Shown here: positions 35,101-41,859 of the stretch, one piece after another
Position numbering within the stretch: the stretch's first letter is position 1
How the letters are laid out: each line of letters begins with the position of its first letter
Assembly: GCA_028870115.1 (NCBI GenBank)
Contig: JAGWQH010000048.1
Coordinates: 1 to 57,279 of the forward strand
Direction: 5' to 3'
DNA from: Candidatus Methylomirabilota bacterium
Lineage (GTDB): Bacteria; Methylomirabilota; Methylomirabilia; Methylomirabilales; Methylomirabilaceae
DNA: 57,279 nt
Notes under the pieces: model-generated
What the model saw: the letters and a program-made list of their open reading frames with translations, nothing else
Databases searched by the model: none
Told to the model about the DNA's origin: nothing
Translations under genes and position numbers: made by a program

Positions 35101-38100
35101 TCAGTTCTCCGCCTCAAGGCCCTTCATTGTGGCAAATCCTGCGAGCGGCTTGCCGCCATTGGCAAGGACAAGAGCAGCCCGCTCGTAGGCCTTATTTCCG
35201 CACACAGGACGGAATGAGCAGTAGGTGCAGTCATCTGCATTCGGCGTGCGTGGAAACAGGCGTCCTTCAAGTAAGGTGGCTGCCACCTCCAGCCACGCCT
35301 GAGCGGCCGGCTCCAGGGTTTGGTGGAAGTCGTCGTGGAAGGAGCGCTCTTCGGCCCCTCGACCAATGTAGACATAGGCAGCGCTGATCCGGCTCGGGAT
35401 CTGCCACTGATCGGCGAGGAGGTGCGTGACGAGACCATAGACGGCCAGTTGAATGTCCAGGATGGGTTTCGGATCGGTCTCCTTACCCAAGCGGGGATGA
35501 GGACGACCAGACTTGAGGTCGCGCACGACCGCTCGTCCTTGTTCGACGTCAAGGCGATCAATCCGGCCGCGCACGAAAAGTGAGCGACGACCGAGCGGCA
35601 GCTCCACCGGGGTCGGTCGCCCAAAGGTGCGCTCGACGGCCACAAATTGGCGCGAACCAGCCTTGCCCCAATCGTACTTGAGGAAATCGTGGATATCGCC
35701 TTGCAGCCGGTCATGCTGCCGGCTTTGGACTGCTCCACCCATAAGGGGGTATTGCCGTAAGAACTCTTCAAATAGACGCTTCACAACCTTATTCGCCTGC
35801 GGAAGCCAAGCTTTCAGGGTACCCTGGTGGGCCGAGAAGGCGGACCCGTGGATTCGATAAAACTCTTCAGCAACGTGGTGCAGAAGACCCCCATATATGG
35901 GCTGGCCAATGTCCCGTAGAGGGGGCGCCGATGCTGGTTCCTCGAGGCCGAGCAGGGTACTCAACGCGAACCGATAGGGACATTGGAGGAGCGTCTGGAG
36001 GGCTGAGGGCGAGAGCGGCCGGTCGGGGTGCAGTCCGGGAACGGCGACAGGTGTCCCTTGGATGCCGAGGATTCCATCCTGTGGCCCGGCCTCCTCAGCG
36101 TTGCAGAGTGCTGTGATGCGCCCGAGGTCAAGCGCTTGCGACCCGTTCCAGCATGCCGGCATGCCGATCGCGCCCATAGCCACGCCATCTTGCCAAGCCG
36201 ATTCCCCCAGCGGTGTGTGCTCTCGGAATGCGCGCGCCGCGCGCCTGGCAGGGAGAAACGCATCGCGCTGAAGAGCTACGAAATCGGGAATGACGGCGCC
36301 GCGTGCACCGGTCGCAGAGTTGGGGCGCCCAAGCGCTGCAGCGGCTTCCAACAGCGCAGACGAGGGCTCACGCTGCGACCGCGCGACATCCAGCCGGGGA
36401 GTGGAGAGGGCGATTCGACCACCAGCACTGCGCATGACGATGTCGAAGGCATGGAGGGCTTCGAGGGCTCTGTCGGCTGCCGTCGGTGGGAGGGTGGTTC
36501 TGCCCTCCACCGCCGGGACCGTCAGCCTCGCTCGCAGTGAATCCGAAATGACAGGGTCCTCACCCGTCTGCGGAGGAAGGTGTCCTTCTGCGAGACCAAT
36601 TACGCGTACCGCCCGGAAGACGAGTCCAGTGGTTTCGAGAACACTTCCTATGTAAACCGCCGGCTCACCGAAGCGACCGACCGGTATCCGAATCGATCTG
36701 AGTGATTCCTCAATAAGCCGCAGCGCCTCCTCACCTGTGAGAGCGCGGCAATCGGCCTCCGCCGTAATCGCGGCGAGCTGTTCATTCAAAAGTGCATGAG
36801 CTGGTGGGCCTTCGCCCGGCTGGAGCAACCACTCATCGAGGAATGTATGCAGAGTGGGCCACAGGACGTCGAGTGGGGCGTTCTCGACAAGGAGTGTGGC
36901 GACGCCAACCATCGCCTCCAGCGCTGGGCGCACGGCTCGCAGGTCAACAAGGAGCCGCTCGAGATCGCGCGCAGTCCTCGCAAGACTTGAACCTTCTGGA
37001 TCATCGGCAGCCTCACGAGCCGACACAAGTTGGGCTTCGAGTTCCGCCTCGCGCTCGATGGCGCGTGTGCCCCACTCGAGCGCCCCCGAGGGACGTGCGG
37101 GGCTCCCTCCAACCGTACCCAGCGACCAGACGAGATCCGTCGCCGCTCCGCGCGAAAGGTGGCGGGCATCCGGAGAAGTCGTTCGGAGGGCAGGTAAGAC
37201 ATCAGAAAGCGCAGCGCCAGAGAGATGAGCACGAAGTGCGCGGATGATAGCGAGTACGCGGGCACCGTTTGCGGTATTTGTAAGGGGGAGCCCCCCTGCG
37301 ACATGCACGGGAAGGGACCCGTCATGCCATGGGAGACGCTGGAGCCGCTCCGCGACGAAGCCGACAAGCGGGTCTGGCGCCGGTACCAGCACGGCGATCT
37401 CCTCGAGCGGTGTCCCGCCCAGGATTTGCCGGGCCACCCAGTCTGCCGTGGCCTCAATCTCCTCCTCGACGCCAGCGTGCTCCTCGAGGCAGACGGTCCC
37501 GTCCGGCCCGGCGCTTCGGGGACGTGTGGGGTCGGCCAGCACCGCAGGGGGCTCGAACAGATACGATACGAGGAGGTCACGCTCACTGCTGCTCGACCGA
37601 GGTGCGATTGTTGACCTGAGCGCGTCGCCCACCGGACTTCCGAAAAGCGCCTCAAGTCGTTCCAGGTAGTGTGGGCGGACCGGTCGCGCGACGAGCAGAC
37701 CCAGCGCGATCTGTGGAATTGCTCGGAGGAATCGGCCCTCAACTGCGGTCACGTGTCCGGTGACGGGCGCCAGCGTCGGTCCGCAAAACGGCCAAAGGCC
37801 TGGATTGCGCTCGAGCGCGACGGCGGCTTCCAGATATATCCGCGCGTCCGTCCAAGACTGACCAGCCGACGCGTCCAAAGCACGCCAAACGGCTGCAACA
37901 TCCCGGAATCTGGGGATTGCCCCAGGCCCTTCGAGATCTTCCGGTCTCAGGCCAGTACCCTCGAGATCCGAGACGGTCCGCGCGAACGCCTCATCCCAAC
38001 CCGGCTTTGAGCGGAGAAGGTCCAGCGAAAAGTGCTCGAGTTGGAGTCCGCCCCGGAACAGCGCCAGCAGCCGGGCCTTCCGGAGAGCTTCTTCTTCCGC

Positions 38101-38355
38101 CCTGAACGTGATCCCCGCGCCACAGAGGACCTCGACCGCCGCGATGACAGGGGTCAGAAATCGCGTTCCGGCGAGCGCGTCGGGATGTCCGGCGCACAGG
38201 AGCTCGCGTCGAAGTGAATGCGCCACGCGCTCGTTCGGCACCAGCACGGTTCGAGAGGCCAGCGGGCCCTCGACTGGTAGTTCGGCGATTGCCTCTATCC
38301 AGTCACGAGTGCTCCAGAAGACCTCAGCACTCACCTGTCGCGTTGGCGCTATCAT
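35101..38355 (-). CDS. AddB-like PD-(D/E)XK nuclease with Fe-S cluster
   Basis: 1084 aa from ATG 38355 (GGGGGA upstream). It has the AddB design: a degenerate N-terminal helicase-like part without a Walker A motif (RTVLVPNERVAHSLRRELL), inactive helicase domains in the middle, then a C-terminal nuclease. The nuclease shows VRGRIDRLDVEQGRAVVRDL followed by KSG (about residue 945). The cysteines for a 4Fe-4S staple are one at LLQCPYRF (about 793) and three at CTYCSFRPVCG (about 1042). The overlap-like spacing with the AddA-like gene shows co-translation. Together they form a helicase-nuclease for double-strand ends. Confidence 0.88.
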   Translation of the reverse strand: MIAPTRQVSAEVFWSTRDWIEAIAELPVEGPLASRTVLVPNERVAHSLRRELLCAGHPDALAGTRFLTPVIAAVEVLCGAGITFRAEEEALRKARLLALFRGGLQLEHFSLDLLRSKPGWDEAFARTVSDLEGTGLRPEDLEGPGAIPRFRDVAAVWRALDASAGQSWTDARIYLEAAVALERNPGLWPFCGPTLAPVTGHVTAVEGRFLRAIPQIALGLLVARPVRPHYLERLEALFGSPVGDALRSTIAPRSSSSERDLLVSYLFEPPAVLADPTRPRSAGPDGTVCLEEHAGVEEEIEATADWVARQILGGTPLEEIAVLVPAPDPLVGFVAERLQRLPWHDGSLPVHVAGGLPLTNTANGARVLAIIRALRAHLSGAALSDVLPALRTTSPDARHLSRGAATDLVWSLGTVGGSPARPSGALEWGTRAIEREAELEAQLVSAREAADDPEGSSLARTARDLERLLVDLRAVRPALEAMVGVATLLVENAPLDVLWPTLHTFLDEWLLQPGEGPPAHALLNEQLAAITAEADCRALTGEEALRLIEESLRSIRIPVGRFGEPAVYIGSVLETTGLVFRAVRVIGLAEGHLPPQTGEDPVISDSLRARLTVPAVEGRTTLPPTAADRALEALHAFDIVMRSAGGRIALSTPRLDVARSQREPSSALLEAAAALGRPNSATGARGAVIPDFVALQRDAFLPARRAARAFREHTPLGESAWQDGVAMGAIGMPACWNGSQALDLGRITALCNAEEAGPQDGILGIQGTPVAVPGLHPDRPLSPSALQTLLQCPYRFALSTLLGLEEPASAPPLRDIGQPIYGGLLHHVAEEFYRIHGSAFSAHQGTLKAWLPQANKVVKRLFEEFLRQYPLMGGAVQSRQHDRLQGDIHDFLKYDWGKAGSRQFVAVERTFGRPTPVELPLGRRSLFVRGRIDRLDVEQGRAVVRDLKSGRPHPRLGKETDPKPILDIQLAVYGLVTHLLADQWQIPSRISAAYVYIGRGAEERSFHDDFHQTLEPAAQAWLEVAATLLEGRLFPRTPNADDCTYCSFRPVCGNKAYERAALVLANGGKPLAGFATMKGLEAEN

Positions 38356-38363
38356 CTATCCCC

Positions 38364-38537
38364 CTACACGGTCTGCCGCCAGCGCTGGCCAGTGCGACTG
38401 CACACGATCCACGCTAGGCCTCTGCTGCAACCGTACTTTCTGGCTATGGCCTCCAAAGTCAAGCCACCGGCAGCGTAATCTTGCTGCATCTGCTCCCGCT
38501 GCTTGCCAGTGAGTCGGGCTTTGCCCTTCTGCTCCAT
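38364..38537 (-). CDS. Small HTH protein preceding addB
   Basis: 57 aa from ATG 38537, with AAGGAGA upstream; a longer frame reaches 38600. After a basic start (MEQKGKARLTGKQREQMQQD) comes a helix-turn-helix of the resolvase/Hin type (YAAGGLTLEAIARKYGCSRGLAWIV). It lies 8 bp before the AddB-like gene and 99 bp after the WYL gene, so it is probably an operon regulator or DNA-binding accessory. Too short for an enzyme. Confidence 0.7.
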   Translation of the reverse strand: MEQKGKARLTGKQREQMQQDYAAGGLTLEAIARKYGCSRGLAWIVCSRTGQRWRQTV

Positions 38538-38636
38538 TTTCGTCTCCTTCACAATCACCCCGCGGAAGGTTCTGACCACTGGGTCGTCCACGTACGGCAA
38601 GTGTACACGTTTCCTGTGGCAGCTAAGGTCACACTA

Positions 38637-39614
38637 TTAGCGATACAGTGTGCCTGCGGTCCGGAGTTCTTCAGCCACCAACTGGCGCAGGGCCTTCGGC
38701 TGAAGGACTGTTGCGGCGCTGCCCCAGCTCAGGATCCAGCGGATAATCTCGATCTTTCCACCGGCCCGAAAGCTGAGACGCAGGTCGCCATTGCGAAGCT
38801 CGGTGAGATTTTGGGTCGGGTGCCAGATCCGCTCGCGGATGTAGGGAGCTTGATCCTTCCGGAAGCGGAGGACGACGTTCATTGGCTCCTCCGACGTGAC
38901 TCCGAACGCCTTATCCCGAAGCGCCTCAAAGGAGAAGCCTTTGATGATGGTGAAGGGGTCGTCGGTTGGAGTGAGGTTCTTGATCCGTTCCACTGCCAGG
39001 GTGATGACAGCCCGGTGGGCTGGGACAAAGGCGAACAGGTAAAGCCCGCCGTGAAACTCAAACAACCGGTAGGGGTCAAGCTGGAACCGGGACGGCGCAT
39101 CCCGTTGGGGCGATTGATACTCTACGAGGCAGCGGCGTCGCTCCAGCATCGCCTGGCATAATGTCGCGATCGTGGTACGGTGAGACTGGTACGACTTGGC
39201 GCCTTTCTGATAGGGGCTGAAAAGGGGACTGGTGAGCGCAAGGCGATCCAGCTCGCGTCCCGGGATGTGTGTCTTGACCTTGGCCACGGCTGTCTGCAGG
39301 TCGTCGTGGAGTTGGGTGCCCCCGAAGGAGTCCGTGGCCGACGCGGCGAAGGCAAACGCGAGCAACTCTCCAATGGTGAAGGGAATGCTGACGGTGGTTA
39401 TGGATGAGCCGGCCAGCAGGCGGGGGTGGCTCTTGACGCCGTGGGCGTCGCCCGAGATGGGAAAGCCGACCTCCTCCAGGACCCGGAGGTCGCGGTAGAT
39501 GGTCTCGCGGCGCACATTGAAGCGGGCGGCGAGATGCTCGACGTGCGGATGCTCGCCCTCCTGGAGAGCCTTCAGGAGACCCTGAAGTCGAATGGCCTGG
39601 CGGCTGCGTCGCAT
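38637..39614 (-). CDS. WYL-domain transcriptional regulator (BrxR/CapW type)
   Basis: 325 aa. The N-terminal winged helix is LQGLLKALQEGEHPHVEHLA then RRETIYRDLRVLEEVGFPI. The middle WYL domain contains RRCLVEYQSPQRDAPSRFQL...DPYRLFEFHGGLYLFAF, where the usual WYL triad is degenerate. A C-terminal WCX-like extension follows (VVLRFRKDQAPYIRERIWHP). Regulators of this layout stand at the head of BREX, CBASS and other defence loci and repress them until infection. Here it heads the AddAB-like operon and, across the break, the BREX genes. Palindromes at 39665-39695 are operator candidates. Confidence 0.88.
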   Translation of the reverse strand: MRRSRQAIRLQGLLKALQEGEHPHVEHLAARFNVRRETIYRDLRVLEEVGFPISGDAHGVKSHPRLLAGSSITTVSIPFTIGELLAFAFAASATDSFGGTQLHDDLQTAVAKVKTHIPGRELDRLALTSPLFSPYQKGAKSYQSHRTTIATLCQAMLERRRCLVEYQSPQRDAPSRFQLDPYRLFEFHGGLYLFAFVPAHRAVITLAVERIKNLTPTDDPFTIIKGFSFEALRDKAFGVTSEEPMNVVLRFRKDQAPYIRERIWHPTQNLTELRNGDLRLSFRAGGKIEIIRWILSWGSAATVLQPKALRQLVAEELRTAGTLYR

Positions 39615-39664
39615 CGCTCTCCCCCGACGATTACACTGCTACAAACGAGACTCTCAGAGGCTCC

Positions 39665-39695
39665 TTAAGCAGCTTAGGGAACTTAAAGCAGCTTA
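39665..39695. promoter_or_regulatory. Repeated palindromic operator candidates of the WYL regulator
   Basis: TTAAGCAGCTTA (39665-39676), whose TAAGC-a-GCTTA core is a palindrome, and TTAAAGCAGCTTA (39683-39695), two centres about 18-19 bp apart. They lie 50-80 bp upstream of the WYL start. Confidence 0.6.
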
Positions 39696-39874
39696 CTCTA
39701 TCTTAGAGCTGAGAAAGACGTCAAGAGCAAAGCTTGGCATGACAATAATAGTAAATCATTTACTGCGTGCAGAATTTCCTGTGGCCGAAGGTGCCACAGG
39801 GCTGGTGTAGACTGAAACTATCAGTGAGGCGCGAAGCTCTTGTTATTTCATACCACCGAAAGGATGGGACGACG

Positions 39875-40363
39875 ATGAGCGATGTACGGATTGCGGTACC
39901 GAAGTCGCCGAAGCGGATCAGGATCACCGACAGCGATGCCTTGATGGAGCACGCACAGATATTGCAACTCAGGTCGCAAGCCCACGATCTGCTTGACCAG
40001 CAACTGAGGCTGGCCCAACAGCGGGTGGAGGAGGCCAGGCTCAAGCTTCGGGAAGCGGAGATCGCGGCGAAGCAGGTGGAACTGGCGCTGAACGCCATCG
40101 CGCTGCAGGAGCGGAAGGCGCTGGAACGGTTCTTCGCCACTGTCCGGCGAGCACACCCCCAGGTCCGGGCGATAGCGGAGCGGTATGACAGCGCCGTCTC
40201 CTTCATCTTCGATTCCGATGGGCGGTCCGTGTGGGTGGTAGCGCTGTTCAGCAAATCAGCGCCCCCGGCACTGAGAACGGTTCCGGATGATGCGGTATCC
40301 TGGTCCTCTGAGTATGAGGATCAAGAGGAGAGCAGCGACGACGAAGAGGACGACGAATCGTAA
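39875..40363 (+). CDS. Coiled-coil protein of unknown function
   Basis: 162 aa from ATG 39875, with AAAGGATGGGA upstream (a longer frame starts at 39767). Residues about 25-100 form a long helix rich in Q, E, A and L (AHDLLDQQLRLAQQRVEEARLK...), with heptad-like spacing. A small alpha/beta part follows (RAIAERYDSAVSFIFDSDGRSVWVVAL). The C-terminus is strongly acidic (EDQEESSDDEEDDES). I do not recognise a family. It is divergent from the WYL gene, and the intergenic operators could serve both. Confidence 0.5.
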   Translation: MSDVRIAVPKSPKRIRITDSDALMEHAQILQLRSQAHDLLDQQLRLAQQRVEEARLKLREAEIAAKQVELALNAIALQERKALERFFATVRRAHPQVRAIAERYDSAVSFIFDSDGRSVWVVALFSKSAPPALRTVPDDAVSWSSEYEDQEESSDDEEDDES

Positions 40364-40576
40364 GCCCTGCTCGCATGAGTGAGATCGCACCGCTTATCTT
40401 CAGCCTCGTGGGCGGGACGTTTTAACGGGGCCTCAGCCTTGGTCCTGGCACCGGGCAGATGTGGTACGCAGCGCCGGTGGGTTCCTTCGACTTCCAGATA
40501 CAGGTAGCCTTAGACAGTGGGTCCAGCGATCAGAAAGAAATGCCGATCACGGTGAAATGGGCTTTCGTGACGACAA

Positions 40577-40605
40577 TCGACACTTATCACTATTCATGCT
40601 ATATT
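40577..40605 (+). promoter_or_regulatory. higBA promoter
   Basis: TCGACA (40577-40582), a 17-nt spacer and TATATT (40600-40605). Transcription would start about at the higB ATG (40611), giving a leaderless mRNA. Confidence 0.6.
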
Positions 40606-40610
40606 GAATT

Positions 40611-40889
40611 ATGATTCGACGGTTGAGGCATAAGGGGTTGAGACGGCTGTTTCAACATGGTGATGTCAGGGGTATCTCCCCGGACCTGATCGAGAAAATC
40701 GAAAATATCCTGTTCGTGTTGAACCGCGCCAGAAGATTCGAAGATATGAACCTGCCAGGGTTCAGACTGCACCGGCTTAAGGGTAACCTCGCAGGCTTCT
40801 GTAGCGTGAGTGTCCGGGCAAACTGGCGCGTTATCTTTCGCTTTGAGGAAGGCGACGTATACGATGTAGATCTGATCGACTACCATTAG
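40611..40889 (+). CDS. higB: HigB/RelE-family toxin
   Basis: 92 aa. This is a ribosome-dependent mRNA interferase of the RelE fold. The pattern FQHGDVRGISPDLIEKIENI, ...DMNLPGFRLHRLKGNLAGFC and VSVRANWRVIFRFEEGDVYD with final VDLIDYH is typical of HigB, including the C-terminal catalytic region. There is no Shine-Dalgarno sequence before the ATG, and the promoter -10 box ends 5 nt upstream. higA follows closely; toxin first is the usual order for higBA. Confidence 0.92.
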   Translation: MIRRLRHKGLRRLFQHGDVRGISPDLIEKIENILFVLNRARRFEDMNLPGFRLHRLKGNLAGFCSVSVRANWRVIFRFEEGDVYDVDLIDYH

Positions 40890-40912
40890 AAATGAAAAAA
40901 GGAGAACACGGC

Positions 40913-41215
40913 ATGCGCATGAAGAATCCCCCCCATCCTGGAAGGATTGTCCGCCAGGAGTGCATCGAGTCACTTGGCGTGACAGTGACAGAGGTAGCGA
41001 AACGCCTTGGCGTGACGCGGCAGGCCCTTAACAACCTGGTGAACGAGAAAGCCGGGATATCTCCGGAGATGGCGATCCGGCTTTCTAAGGCCTTCGGCAG
41101 CAGCCCCGAGGTATGGCTCGGTCTACAGATGGAGTATGACCTTGCTCAGGCAGAACGACACGATGCGAAGATCAAGGTGAATCGAATTACCGTCACGCAT
41201 TCTGCCACGCACTAG
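40913..41215 (+). CDS. higA: HigA antitoxin (XRE family)
   Basis: 100 aa. ATG 40913 is preferred because AAGGAG lies 8 nt before it; ATG 40892, 3 bases after the higB stop, would put that site inside the gene. The HTH is TVTEVAKRLGVTRQALNNLV with the family hallmark NPPHPGRIVRQECIESLGV at the N-terminus and SSPEVWLGLQMEYDLAQAE after it. HigA binds HigB and its own promoter. The pair appears intact. Confidence 0.92.
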   Translation: MRMKNPPHPGRIVRQECIESLGVTVTEVAKRLGVTRQALNNLVNEKAGISPEMAIRLSKAFGSSPEVWLGLQMEYDLAQAERHDAKIKVNRITVTHSATH

Positions 41216-41354
41216 GGGATGCCGATTTCTGTCATTGGTCGGGCGGCGCTTTAGCGGCGCAAGAGGCCTGACGGCTAAGATGGCGCTGGACCAATCCAAC
41301 AAAGGCCCCCTCATCCGTTTACGCGGCTTCTTCTTCGAGTGAAATGACCAGGCA

Positions 41355-41474
41355 TTATCCGAACGCCTCCTTAGTGGTGTGACGATGCTGGGAGGCGTTG
41401 TTTAGATAGCGCCGCATGGTGTCCTCCATGATACCGGTGCGGAGGTCGTCGTCGCGACTGAACAGACACTCACC
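41355..41474 (-). pseudogene. MNT nucleotidyltransferase C-terminal fragment
   Basis: The frame GECLFSRDDDLRTGIMEDTM then RRYLNNASQHRHTTKEAFG is the tail of the family at 13715 and 14178. Its first codons overlap the stop of the DksA-like gene (GGTGAG), so the junction lies exactly at that stop. Nothing upstream of the tail remains. Confidence 0.8.
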
Positions 41475-41859
41475 GTTGTTCCTCCCACTCTTCCTGGCAG
41501 GCTGCGCAACGCTGGGCGAAGGGGAGGGCCTGCAGGCGAGGTAGCGGAATCTCCTCGCTGCAGCCGGCGCAGCGGCCGTAGGTCCCTGTCTTGTGGCGCT
41601 GGATCGCCGCGTCGATCTGGGCCAGGAGCTGCTGCTGTTGTGCCACCATGGCCAGGCTGATGTTACCTTCCGGGGCCGCCCCCCAGCCGTGAGAGCCCGG
41701 CGCATCCCGCATCTGCGACTCCTCCCGCCGCTCGTGGAGCGCCTGGCGGATCCGCGCGGCAAGTCGCTCGCGCCGTTCGGTCAGCAGCGCCAGGATCTGC
41801 GCACCTCTGGTCTCTTCGTCGATATCCGCATGATTGTGCGCGTTCACCGATGACCTCAT
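41470..41859 (-). CDS. DksA/TraR-type zinc-finger protein
   Basis: 129 aa from ATG 41859, overlapping the recD2 stop (ATGA). After a helical coiled-coil stretch (ALLTERRERLAARIRQALHE) comes the zinc finger YGRCAGCSEEIPLPRLQALP then FAQRCAACQEEWEEQR. The four cysteines and the Arg-Leu-x-Ala-xPxA pattern fit DksA-like regulators that enter the RNA polymerase secondary channel. The protein ends at the junction with an MNT fragment, so the C-terminus could be slightly altered. Confidence 0.85.
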   Translation of the reverse strand: MRSSVNAHNHADIDEETRGAQILALLTERRERLAARIRQALHERREESQMRDAPGSHGWGAAPEGNISLAMVAQQQQLLAQIDAAIQRHKTGTYGRCAGCSEEIPLPRLQALPFAQRCAACQEEWEEQR

